A stretch of 64,000 nt of DNA from Pseudomonas sp. 6D_7.1_Bac1 (GCF_025465945.1 NZ_JANLNW010000016.1:1-64000); one strand, 5' to 3'. Positions 53,839 to 61,579 are shown, counted from the stretch's first letter. Numbers and translations are program-made. The notes: a model not told the origin generated them from the letters alone.

Positions 53839-54006
53839 CTAGTCGCTGGCGATTTCACCGCGCATCGCGAGGTTTTCTAGGACTTGAGTGACGGCGCGGA
53901 TTCGGTAGCCGGCTGCATCGAGCAATATGTGCAAGGGCGCCGTGGTATCGACGAACAGGGTGGGTTGGTCGTCAGCGTTGCTGGTGAGTGCCATGTACTG
54001 ATTCAT
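53839..54006 (-). CDS. 55-aa small protein under a structured leader
   Basis: A 55-codon frame begins at ATG 54006, with GGAG in the preceding hairpin. The protein starts MNQYMALTSNADDQPTLFVD and continues with a mostly helical segment (HILLDAAGYRIRAVTQVLEN). The PTLFVDT-type opening followed by a helix is reminiscent of DUF3077-like small Pseudomonas proteins, but I cannot confirm a family. No signal peptide or membrane segment. Its expression is probably controlled by the leader RNA described below, which is the notable part of this locus. Confidence 0.6.
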   Translation of the reverse strand: MNQYMALTSNADDQPTLFVDTTAPLHILLDAAGYRIRAVTQVLENLAMRGEIASD

Positions 54007-54243
54007 ATGTGGAGCTCCATTTGATTAAGAAGAGCTACCACTCAATCGTCGCCAAACGAAAAGGTGGCAGCTATACGCAGGTTGGCGAACCGGGACAAAT
54101 GGAAAAACCGGCAGACCTAAAGGTCTCCCACGCACAGCCGCCATAGAGCAGCATATTGCGCGCAGAAGCACTCCGCAAACTAACCGGGAGGCTTCTGCAC
54201 ATTTGTCGTCGAGTCGCCAAACCCGAGCCGCCATGTGGGCGAC
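54007..54243 (-). ncRNA. Structured cis-regulatory leader RNA (candidate riboswitch)
   Basis: Transcribed from 54243 down to the 55-aa gene. Read 5' to 3' on the minus strand: a hairpin GCAGAAGC-CTCC/GGAG-t-GCTTCTGC (54198-54162); a 17-bp helix UGGCGGCUGUGCGUGGG/CCUGCGUAUAGCUGCCA (54143-54127 with 54081-54065) enclosing hairpins AGACC-UUUA-GGUCU (54126-54113) and GCCGG/CCGGU (54112-54089); a junction strand UCGCCAA (54088-54082) complementary to UUGGCGA at 54055-54049, which allows a pseudoknot; and a final hairpin GUGG-u-AGCUC/GAGCUCCAC (54041-54009) that hides the ribosome site. UUUGGCGAC also occurs at 54221-54213. The five G-U pairs of the long helix would be mismatches in the opposite strand. 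Confidence 0.7.
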
Positions 54244-54249
54244 GGGCGG

Positions 54250-54279
54250 ACTATAAGTTTCATGCTCGAAGTGGTGCAA
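54250..54279 (-). promoter_or_regulatory. Promoter of the structured leader
   Basis: On the minus strand: TTGCAC (54274-54279), 18 nt, TATAGT (54250-54255). The start would be near 54243. Confidence 0.6.
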
Positions 54280-54624
54280 GGTGTGAAGGGGGGCAAGACT
54301 TCTGACTGTGATGTAGGAACACGCTGATGTGGGGGCAGGAACGACAAAGTCGCTATTTTTGCTTCCTTTGTATGGCGAAAATAAGCCGGATTTATTTCTT
54401 GTTAAAAGCGTTCACGGCATAGGCGAAGAGGCTTCCGAAATGGATGTAGGACATATGACTGGAGCGTGGGAAGTAACGCTGGAAAGCCAGGTGCTTGAGT
54501 GCTTTCATTGGTTTTAGCGCTTCAAACGAAGCGAGTCGGGAAGGGGGATTCGTTTCGCACCTTCAGGGTAGAAAATGAATCAAAGCGTAGCGCACGCGCC
54601 CCGCCACCCGAAAGGACGAACGTT
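54280..54624. other. AT-richer stretch with one doubtful ORF
   Basis: About 345 bp between the leader promoter and the next gene. A 62-codon frame (54329-54517, plus strand, GTG start, protein beginning MGAGTTKSLFLLPLYGEN) is of lower GC than its neighbours but has no ribosome site and no recognised family. It may be a remnant within the accessory islet. Nothing else is seen. Confidence 0.25.
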
Positions 54625-54822
54625 ATGCAGGAACTGACCATGCAACAGGCCGAACTGGAGAAGGTTCACGTGGAAATCGTCAAGCTGATGGCTGAGCAGC
54701 GCAAGCTTAACGCCGAGACCGGCAAGATGACCCGTGAAACTTTTTGGTATCCGGTAGCCGTTGCGACGGGGCTGATCGGCACGGTGGCTGCCGTCACTGC
54801 AGTGTTGATCAAGCTTCTCTAA
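54625..54822 (+). CDS. Small membrane protein with N-terminal coiled coil
   Basis: A 65-aa protein: residues about 1-38 form a charged helix (QQAELEKVHVEIVKLMAEQR) with heptad-like spacing, followed by one membrane segment (about 42-63, AVATGLIGTVAAVTAVL). AAAGGA precedes ATG 54625; a longer frame upstream has no support. The pattern is seen in small phage or island proteins of Pseudomonas. Function unknown. Confidence 0.65.
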   Translation: MQELTMQQAELEKVHVEIVKLMAEQRKLNAETGKMTRETFWYPVAVATGLIGTVAAVTAVLIKLL

Positions 54823-54859
54823 TCCCCACAGGCCTTTCGATTGAGACGCCTGGACTTGT

Positions 54860-55024
54860 GTGAGTGCCGTTAAGGCCGGAAAAAACAGCCCATTGGCTGA
54901 TACTTTCTCCAGCGCTTCAGCGGAAACGACTCGACGTGATACGTATGCGGAACATGTGCGACGCTTCATGGGCTCAACTCTTGATCGTCGTCTATCGCAG
55001 TGGGGCATGCACGACCCTGTTTAG
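54860..55024 (+). CDS. Possible 54-aa small protein
   Basis: A GTG at 54860 opens a 54-codon frame with normal-looking composition, beginning with SAVKAGKNSPLADTFSS and later RRDTYAEHVRRFMG. The ribosome site (TGGA) is poor. It ends 45 bp before the SDR gene. No family recognised; could be chance. Confidence 0.3.
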   Translation: MSAVKAGKNSPLADTFSSASAETTRRDTYAEHVRRFMGSTLDRRLSQWGMHDPV

Positions 55025-55069
55025 CTTTCGGCAAGCACTTCCTTTTAAGCACCCTTCAGGAGAACACTT

Positions 55070-55858
55070 ATGAACCTTGGTATCGCGGGGCGCTGGGCTC
55101 TGGTTTGTGCGGCCAGCAAAGGCCTGGGCAAAGCTTGCGCCCAGGCATTGGTCAGCGAAGGCGTCAATGTTGTCATCACGGCCCGAGGTGAACAGGCGCT
55201 GAATGAAACCGCCGATCAGTTGAGAGCGATCAACCCTGCCGTGACCGTAATAGCCGTCGCAGGGGACATTTCATCCCCCGCGGGTCGGGCTGCGGCCCTG
55301 GCTGCCCATGAGCATTTCGACATTCTCATCAACAACGCTGGCGGGCCACCTCCGGGGGACTTCCGCGAGTGGGACCGGAATGCCTGGATCAAGGCACTGG
55401 ATGCCAACATGCTCACTCCCATCGAACTGATCAAGGCGACGGTGGACGGCATGGCAGCACGGGGTTTTGGCCGAATCATCAACATCACCTCGAGCGCCGT
55501 CAAATCACCGATTGAGAGCCTGGGACTTTCAAACGGTGCGCGCAGTGGGCTAACGGGCTTCATCGCGGGGCTCGCCCGACAAGACAACATCGCCAGCCGC
55601 AACGTGACCGTCAATAACCTGCAACCGGGCTCGTTCGACACCGATCGGCTGCGTAATACTTTGGTTGCTGCCGGTGAAGAGATGGGGCAAGACAGTGAGG
55701 CCTTCCTGGCTGAATGCTGTGCAGAAATTCCGGCAAAACGCTTCGGTTCTCCCGAAGAATTCGGTGCGCTGTGTGCCTTTATTTGCAGCACTCACGCAGG
55801 CTACCTGACCGGGCAGAATCTGTTGATTGACGGCGGCGCTATTCGCTCCAGCCAATAG
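55070..55858 (+). CDS. SDR-fold protein with altered active site
   Basis: A 262-aa short-chain dehydrogenase-like protein. The nucleotide motif is degenerate (AASKGLGKA, about residues 14-22), NNAGGPPPG is present, and Ser141 or Ser142 in NITSSAV is in the expected place. Where YxxxK should lie, it reads SNGAR (Ser154 and Arg158): both catalytic residues are changed. It keeps the fold and C-terminal IDGG. It may be a variant reductase or a non-enzymatic binding protein. AGGAGAA precedes the start. Confidence 0.85.
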   Translation: MNLGIAGRWALVCAASKGLGKACAQALVSEGVNVVITARGEQALNETADQLRAINPAVTVIAVAGDISSPAGRAAALAAHEHFDILINNAGGPPPGDFREWDRNAWIKALDANMLTPIELIKATVDGMAARGFGRIINITSSAVKSPIESLGLSNGARSGLTGFIAGLARQDNIASRNVTVNNLQPGSFDTDRLRNTLVAAGEEMGQDSEAFLAECCAEIPAKRFGSPEEFGALCAFICSTHAGYLTGQNLLIDGGAIRSSQ

Positions 55859-55933
55859 CGAAATAGACCGGCAAGGTCATCCTGCAAGATGTTCCCTTAG
55901 CTCGCCTTCCGCACTCGAGTTGTCCTGCCCGAA

Positions 55934-55972
55934 AACAAAACACCCTGCGAAAGCGTAACCGTCGCAGGGTGT
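55934..55972 (-). terminator. Terminator of the Hsp20 gene
   Basis: ACACCCTGCGA and TCGCAGGGTGT pair over 11 bp; the minus strand then reads TTTTGTTTTC. Convergent SDR transcription may end here too. Confidence 0.85.
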
Positions 55973-56035
55973 GGAGGTGACCATCGCAGTAAGCCCCTTG
56001 CCGTTTTCCCTGCAAGAGGCGGGGCTGTCACCGAC

Positions 56036-56578
56036 TCATTCGGCTTTAATCTGCACGATCTTTTCCGGTTTTATGGCTTCGGGCTTTTTCGGCAGCGATA
56101 TGCTCAACACACCATTGCTGAATTTTGCTTCAATCTTTTCGGCATCAACCCCTTTTGGCAGATTGAACACACGCTCGAAGGAACCATAGTGACGCTCGGA
56201 AAGGTGATAGCCCTTCCTGTTCTCTTCCTTGTCCTCTCTCTTTTCGCCTTTGATGATCAGGCTGCCGTTGGACAGTTTGATTTCGATGTTCTTCTGATCC
56301 ATGCCGGGTAATTCGGCAGTGATTTCGAAGCTTTTTTCCTTCTCGGCAATATCCACGGCAGGTAGGCCGCGACCGATGAAATCCCGCCGCCAGAACGGCT
56401 CGGCATCAAACAGTCCGCGGCTGAACGGCGACAATCCTGGGCCTCGATTGAAGTCTTCGAACAGGTGATCGACCTGTTGCCGCAGTTTTTCCAGTGGGCG
56501 CCAAAGGTCAGTCGTTACCGGGTGCTGACTGGCTTTGTCTTCAGTGTTGATCTGCATTTTCTTTACGGTGTTAGTCAT
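56036..56578 (-). CDS. Hsp20/alpha-crystallin family small heat shock protein
   Basis: A 180-aa holdase chaperone. The alpha-crystallin domain spans about residues 70-170, with LPAVDIAEKEKSFEITAELPG at its start and the GVLSISLPK motif near its end; KAIKPEKI-type residues follow for oligomer contacts. The ATG at 56578 follows GAGGAGCGG. A TATATT with TTGTAG upstream is a weak promoter, spaced 15 nt; no clear sigma-32 site is seen. Confidence 0.92.
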   Translation of the reverse strand: MTNTVKKMQINTEDKASQHPVTTDLWRPLEKLRQQVDHLFEDFNRGPGLSPFSRGLFDAEPFWRRDFIGRGLPAVDIAEKEKSFEITAELPGMDQKNIEIKLSNGSLIIKGEKREDKEENRKGYHLSERHYGSFERVFNLPKGVDAEKIEAKFSNGVLSISLPKKPEAIKPEKIVQIKAE

Positions 56579-56783
56579 TTTCACCGCTCCTCTTGGTAAT
56601 GTCCTGAGGTGGGTTGCGAGCATCCCGGACGCCTGCCCACCTGAAAAAAATATACCGTCTTACCAGGCCCTACAAGGTCAGTTTTCCCGGCCGCAGCATC
56701 CAGCTGGCCAGATGATTCTTGGATTTATTTGCACTTGGCGCGAGGACTTGCCTCCAGAACAAATCCATCCTCGTTACGGCGCA

Positions 56784-57149
56784 CTAATACCCTCCGCCAC
56801 CGCCCATCCCCCCCATACTGCCGGACGGCTCTCTGGCCTTTTGCTGCACGCGACTCCATTCCGCGCACGTCATAAAGCTCTTATGGTCGACTTTGCCTCG
56901 ACCATCAAAACTGACATTGAACGTATGCTTCTGGCCGGCTTGCGTGAGCATGTAGTCAAAGCAGGTGCCGGGCTCGACGGTGCGATCACTGATCGATAAA
57001 GGCTTCCCGCCGATTTGCTGGACTTGATCCTTGCTCATGCCCATCTCGACCTTTGCGACCAGCGGTTGTTCTCGATAGACCTGTGTTTCAGAGCTGCATC
57101 CGGCTACCGCAGACAACACGGCGACCAGTGCCAATAGAGGGGTGTTCAT
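56784..57149 (-). CDS. osmE: Osmotically inducible lipoprotein OsmE-like
   Basis: A 121-aa SmpA/OmlA-fold lipoprotein with lipobox VAGC at about residue 15-18. KVEMGMSKDQVQQIGGKPL and the pair of cysteines in PGTCFDY and MTCAEW match OsmE, an outer-membrane lipoprotein induced by osmotic stress in enterics. The C terminus is an unusual Gly-rich tail (GSMGGMGGGGGY). GGGAG precedes the start. Confidence 0.85.
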   Translation of the reverse strand: MNTPLLALVAVLSAVAGCSSETQVYREQPLVAKVEMGMSKDQVQQIGGKPLSISDRTVEPGTCFDYMLTQAGQKHTFNVSFDGRGKVDHKSFMTCAEWSRVQQKAREPSGSMGGMGGGGGY

Positions 57150-57280
57150 GACCGGGCTCCCGATAGTGAGTGTCGTGAAGAAACTCCTGGGTGCATCAGT
57201 AAAAGTAAAGTCGAGTTCTGCGGTGCACGCTAAATGTTCTCAGGGCTGAGGCATTGGCGTGCCTGGGAAGGGCAGGCAAC

Positions 57281-57304
57281 AAAAAGCCCACTTGAGGGTG
57301 GGCT
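57281..57304. terminator. Terminator-like hairpin in 421-bp gap
   Basis: AGCCCAC and GTGGGCT form a 7-bp stem with T-rich flanks on both sides; the minus side has five Ts. The gap 57150-57570 also has a nested dyad at 57325-57360 (CGTCAG/CTGACG outside TGGAG-TGTG-CTCCA). No gene here is credible, although a 92-codon minus frame exists; its composition looks like non-coding repeat sequence common in Pseudomonas. Confidence 0.6.
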
Positions 57305-57570
57305 GTTTGTTTGGGGGCTGGTTCCGTCAGCGCTTTGGAGTGTGCTCCACGGCCCTGACGCGATCAACGACGAGGCGACGAAACGTAAGGGCTGAAGGCG
57401 GGACTTGCGAAAAGGAGCCGGACGGACTTTCAGAAGCGTGCGAAAACGTTCCTTTTCGATCGATTCGCTCTCAACTCTGAAACCGGGCGTTGCACTGCTA
57501 GCCCTCAATTACACTGGATGTCTACTCGGCCTCGCGTTACATTTGCCACATTTTATTGCAAGGAACAATC

Positions 57571-57906
57571 ATGCGAATTTTGATCGGTGCGCTTGCTGTT
57601 GCGACGTTGGCGGGGTGCTCTTTGCCGGCGTCCTTGGTGCCGGGTGAACCGAATGTCAGCGAGATTTCTGCCAAGGTTCCCAAGGACTACGCCCTGTGCG
57701 TTCTGCCAGCCTGGCAGCGCGAGATCCCTAAAACCACTCAGGCTGCGATTGCTAACGGCTACAGGATCACTGCGCCAAGCATTATTACCGCCGACGAGAC
57801 CCTGGATATCGTGAAGTACAAGAATGGGAGTCGCATATCACTCTATCAAGGCCCGCCATGGGCCAAGTCGGGCGCTCTGATGAAGTCCGTGCACGATTGT
57901 TTGTAG
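57571..57906 (+). CDS. Small lipoprotein of unknown function
   Basis: A 111-aa protein with a short signal peptide and lipobox LAGC (MRILIGALAVATLAGCS). The mature part has no recognised domain. CAAGGAA lies before the ATG at 57571; the alternative start five codons earlier would place it inside. It stands alone between two gaps. Confidence 0.75.
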   Translation: MRILIGALAVATLAGCSLPASLVPGEPNVSEISAKVPKDYALCVLPAWQREIPKTTQAAIANGYRITAPSIITADETLDIVKYKNGSRISLYQGPPWAKSGALMKSVHDCL

Positions 57907-58212
57907 TTCAACACGTCTCATGCGGCGACAAGGAGTTCGTGATCTCGAAGGGCGTCTGGCTTACCACGAAAACCTGCCGGTAGGCGCTCAGTGGCATGGC
58001 AGTGTCTAGCGCAGGTGCTAGCGTGTGGGCGGGAGCCCATTATGAAGTCGCTGGAAAGGGTTTTGCCGGGCAGGCGGGCGTTTGCGATAGGTGTTTTGTG
58101 CTGCTTTGGCTGTCTGTCTTGGTCACGCTCGTGTATTGATTGCCTGTGCTCGCTCGCCAAGATGCAGGGCGGGGGCGCTATGACTGAATGTCGCCCCCTC
58201 CCCAAAAAAAAC
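57907..58212. other. Gap with a doubtful Cys-rich small ORF
   Basis: A 58-codon plus-strand frame (58042-58218, beginning MKSLERVLPGRRAF, six Cys residues clustered near the middle) has GGGAG close upstream, but it overlaps the end of the convergent DUF4337 gene. A 7-bp dyad GCGGGGGCG/CGCCCCC spans its 3' part. I see no other feature. Confidence 0.3.
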
Positions 58213-58791
58213 TTATAGATGCAACCACGCCAGCGAGCCCAGTACGACGCTAATGCCTGCCGCACTGTACGCAACCCTTTTCAGCCACTCCTTGCGCGTC
58301 AGCAAAGTGATCGCCGCCAGCGAAATGGCAATCTGAATGGCGGTCATTGCCTGGGCCCAGCGGTGATGCTGGTGCAATACCAATTCTGATTTTTCATCCC
58401 ACTCGCGAGCTTCCGCTTCGAGTGCCTCTGCCTGCTTGCGCACTGCTTCTTTTTCAGTTTTGTAGCGTTGCGCTTCGGCGGTGTAGTGCGCGGCATCGAG
58501 GCCGGGGATGTGTATCGCCAGTTCCGACAGGTTTTGTCGGCTGGATTTGGCCTGGTAGTAATTCCACTGGTTGGAGGCTTCGGTTTTCTTGATGGCGGCG
58601 TTGTTCTTGTCCATTGCCGCTTCGCTTTCCGTGGAGCCCGCCTGATAGCTGAGCATGGCGCCGATGGTGGCCATGATCGCCGTCATCACCGCTATCTTGC
58701 TGGCGAAACTGTCACCACGCGCCTGGGCGTGTTCGGTCGCGTGTTCCAGATGTTGTTCGTGCGGGCTAGGGACTTCGAAGTCTTCAGTCAT
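58213..58791 (-). CDS. DUF4337 domain-containing membrane protein
   Basis: A 192-aa protein with one membrane helix near residues 31-50, a long charged central helix (KTEKEAVRKQAEALEAEARE), and two C-terminal membrane helices. ATIGAMLSYQAGSTESEAA and SNQWNYYQAKSSRQNL are typical of DUF4337 as I recall it. Function unknown. Confidence 0.85.
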   Translation of the reverse strand: MTEDFEVPSPHEQHLEHATEHAQARGDSFASKIAVMTAIMATIGAMLSYQAGSTESEAAMDKNNAAIKKTEASNQWNYYQAKSSRQNLSELAIHIPGLDAAHYTAEAQRYKTEKEAVRKQAEALEAEAREWDEKSELVLHQHHRWAQAMTAIQIAISLAAITLLTRKEWLKRVAYSAAGISVVLGSLAWLHL

Positions 58792-59067
58792 GGACTTTGG
58801 TCTTTGAGGAGTGAATAAGTGTCAAATTGTAACGGTAGTATTTGCTAAAGGCGCTATCTCAATGAGGCGTTCTCGGACTTTTGTTCTTGGAAACCATGAA
58901 GTTTTCACCTTTATCCGACGGTAACCCTACAACCCCAAATCTAAGCTCTTCGGCGCCGTGGCTGACAGTGAGGAGGACCAGGCAAAGGACAGGACTCAAA
59001 GGGTAACGTTGACGCAAATCGCATTAACGATTAACGCGCGTGTAATCCACTCATTCAGGAGTTACCT

Positions 59068-59400
59068 ATGTCCATCGGAGCAATCTCGGCTTCCAACCCA
59101 GTGACTATTAACGGGCTCCGTTCTGCCCAAAGTCAGCCCAAGGCGCAAGCGGATCAGGCAACTGCATCCACAAGCGTCACCACCGTTGCCAGCAACGTTG
59201 CGGCGGCACTGAAAGAAGCAACCGAAACCGCTGCACAAACCGCTCAAGAGGCTGGGCGTGGCGATCATCAAGCTCAGCTATTGATGCAAAAACAGCATCA
59301 GCAACATGTAGGTGCTGCAACGCCGTCCAAGGCGCCTGCTACTGGCGTTGTGAATGGCAGCGGGCAGACCATCGGCGCGCTCATCAACACTAAAGCTTAA
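59068..59400 (+). CDS. Hypothetical Ala/Gln/Thr-rich protein
   Basis: A 110-aa soluble, low-complexity protein beginning MSIGAISASNPVTINGLRSA. CAGGAG before the ATG is a good ribosome site. A weak promoter (TTGACG, 16 nt, TTAACG) lies at 59009-59036, with a tandem ATTAACG repeat. No family recognised; the composition resembles small secreted or phasin-like proteins. The gap 58792-59067 upstream holds only this promoter. Confidence 0.6.
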   Translation: MSIGAISASNPVTINGLRSAQSQPKAQADQATASTSVTTVASNVAAALKEATETAAQTAQEAGRGDHQAQLLMQKQHQQHVGAATPSKAPATGVVNGSGQTIGALINTKA

Positions 59401-59547
59401 CCCCTTTGATGGTGTGCTAAAGGCTGGCGAATCCTGCGCGAGCACGGTTTGCCAGTTGCGATTTGAAGCACGCCAGTCACGTTGGTGCTTACACAGAAAA
59501 ACACTCTCTTTAGAAGCGATACCGGGTAAGCCATCCCCTTTGGCCAC

Positions 59548-60453
59548 TCAATATCCCGGCGCATCCTGATCGGCATATTGCAGCAACCCTTCAACCAGCG
59601 CGTCGAAGGTCGTGCGGCATCGCGGGCTGTTGCGCAAGTCCTCGTGCATCGTGACCCAGGTTTCCATCCCCAGCGAAACCGAGGTCGTCAGCACACGTTG
59701 CAGCGTTGCGTCACGCTTGGCCAGCGGAACCTGGCAGAAACCGATGCCCGCGCCTGCACGTATCAGCGCTAACTGCGCAAGGTCGCTGTCGCTGCTCAGT
59801 GAGAAGAGGTGGCGGTCAATGCCTTTTATGGATTTGCCGATACTACGGATAAAGGCATTCGACTGGTCGTAACCGATGATCGAATGGCTGGCCAGTTCGT
59901 TGAGGTCGCACGGTGTTCCGTGTTGGCTCAAGTATTCTGCGCGCGCATACAGCCCAAGTTCGAGTCGACCGATACGGCGCGCCACGAGTTGCTCTTGGCG
60001 GGGACGCAACATGCGCACGGCGATGTCGGCTTCAAGCTGCAAGAGATCCACGACGCGGTTGGTCAGTACGAGCTCTACTTTCAACGCGGGATGTTGTTGG
60101 CGAAGCCGCGCGATGATGGGTGGCAATACCTCCACGCCAATCACGTCGCTGGCTGAAATACGGACAATCCCGTGTACTGCCGTGCCCCGGCTTGAGGCTG
60201 CTCGCTCAATGGAGGCGGCTGTACTTTCCATGGTTTGTGCGTGGGCGCGCAGGGTCAGCGCCACTTCGGTGGGCATCAGTCCTGTTTGTGATCGTGTAAA
60301 CAAGGCAACACCCAGGGCCTTTTCGAGCGCGGCGATATGCCGGCCGACCGTTGGCTGTGTGATGCCGAGCAAGCGCGCCGCGCCCGACAGCGATCCTTCA
60401 TTGAGTACCCCCAGGAAGGATCGATAAAGCTCCCAAGCAATATTCGATGCCAT
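59548..60453 (-). CDS. LysR family transcriptional regulator
   Basis: A 301-aa LysR regulator: N-terminal winged HTH (about residues 7-65; GSLSGAARLLGITQPTVGRHI) and a periplasmic-binding-like effector domain. It is divergent from the NAD(P)-binding protein at 60548 over a 94-bp gap, the usual layout when the regulator controls its neighbour. Effector unknown. Confidence 0.93.
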   Translation of the reverse strand: MASNIAWELYRSFLGVLNEGSLSGAARLLGITQPTVGRHIAALEKALGVALFTRSQTGLMPTEVALTLRAHAQTMESTAASIERAASSRGTAVHGIVRISASDVIGVEVLPPIIARLRQQHPALKVELVLTNRVVDLLQLEADIAVRMLRPRQEQLVARRIGRLELGLYARAEYLSQHGTPCDLNELASHSIIGYDQSNAFIRSIGKSIKGIDRHLFSLSSDSDLAQLALIRAGAGIGFCQVPLAKRDATLQRVLTTSVSLGMETWVTMHEDLRNSPRCRTTFDALVEGLLQYADQDAPGY

Positions 60454-60547
60454 GCATAAATGTATAGCATCACGCCTGTTTTCTGCAATTTATCTATAGT
60501 GTTCGACCGCCTAGGATCAAGCTCTCTATAACCTTGAGGCGTCGGGC

Positions 60548-61537
60548 ATGAAGAGCAATAAAGTGTTGGTGCTGGGAGCGACGGGAGGGATTGGCGGGGA
60601 AGTGGCGCGCCAATTGAAATCCGCCGGTTGGGAGGTTTGTGCGCTATCGCGTCATGTCGAGAAGGGGATCGATCAACTGGAGGGGCTCACGTGGTTGCAG
60701 GGCGATGCGTTGAATCGGCAGGATGTTACCGAGGCGGCCAAGGGATGCTCGGTGATCGTGCATGCGGTCAATCCTCCGGGTTATCGCCGATGGTCGGAAC
60801 TGGTGCTGCCGATGCTTGATAACACCATCGCGGCGGCCCTGGTTGAAGGGGCGACCATCGTTCTGCCCGGCACGGTTTACAACTTTGGCCCTGATGCCTT
60901 TCCGGTATTGCATGAACATTCACGCCAGCATCCGCAAACGCGCAAGGGCGCCATTCGGGTGGAAATGGAGCAGCGCTTGCGCAAGGCCGCCGGCGATGGC
61001 GCTCGTGTGTTGATTGTGCGCGCCGGAGATTTTTTTGGACCCCGAGCCGGCAACAACTGGTTTTCAATGGGGCTGATCAAACCGGGAAGGCCCGTCAAGG
61101 CAGTGAATTATCCGGGTGAGCGAGGCGTTGCTCACCAATGGGCCTACCTGCCCGACGTTGCGCGGACCATGGTCCAGTTGCTGGAGCGCCGTACCATGCT
61201 CGACGCCTTCGAAAGTTTTCATATGGCGGGTCATCTGGACATCGACGGTACTCAGATGAGTCGCGCTATCCAGCGAGTTGTTTTTCAGCACACGGGCACG
61301 CAGCCGCGTGTGACAGCGTTTCCGTGGTGGTTGCTGAACGTGGCTGCACCCTTTGTCGTCACTTTCCGTGAAATGCTGGAGATGCGCTATCTGTGGCGCA
61401 CGCCGGTGCAGATGGACAATGCGCGATTGATCGAAGTGCTGGGGAGTGAGCCGCATACGCCTTTGGATGAGGCCGTTGAGGCAGCGCTGGTAGGGGTGGG
61501 GTGTATCAGTCGAGACGCTGTAGCGATGAATTCCTGA
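60548..61537 (+). CDS. NAD(P)-dependent epimerase/dehydratase family protein
   Basis: A 329-aa extended-SDR fold: VLVLGATGGIGGEVARQL is the nucleotide motif, and VNPPGY plus the VYNFGP region (with the Tyr of the pocket) follow. The catalytic YxxxK is not clear: TRKGAIRVEMEQ provides Arg and Lys nearby. Probably reduces or epimerises a small substrate. Controlled, presumably, by the divergent LysR protein. Confidence 0.88.
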   Translation: MKSNKVLVLGATGGIGGEVARQLKSAGWEVCALSRHVEKGIDQLEGLTWLQGDALNRQDVTEAAKGCSVIVHAVNPPGYRRWSELVLPMLDNTIAAALVEGATIVLPGTVYNFGPDAFPVLHEHSRQHPQTRKGAIRVEMEQRLRKAAGDGARVLIVRAGDFFGPRAGNNWFSMGLIKPGRPVKAVNYPGERGVAHQWAYLPDVARTMVQLLERRTMLDAFESFHMAGHLDIDGTQMSRAIQRVVFQHTGTQPRVTAFPWWLLNVAAPFVVTFREMLEMRYLWRTPVQMDNARLIEVLGSEPHTPLDEAVEAALVGVGCISRDAVAMNS

Positions 61538-61547
61538 AGCCTTGACC

Positions 61548-61569
61548 CGAGACCGGCTAATGGGTCTCG
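61548..61569. terminator. Hairpin between convergent genes
   Basis: CGAGACC and GGTCTCG pair over 7 bp with an 8-base loop, between the epimerase stop and the small gene at 61580. Few Ts follow on either strand. Confidence 0.55.
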
Positions 61570-61579
61570 TCCTTTGCTT

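Noticed and set aside
52942..55069. Attachment-site repeat of the tRNA-Ser 3' end
   Set aside because: I looked for a second copy of the last bases of the tRNA in the islet and found none.
57230..57508. 92-codon minus frame
   Set aside because: No ribosome site; it spans a terminator stem and nested dyads, so the region looks non-coding.
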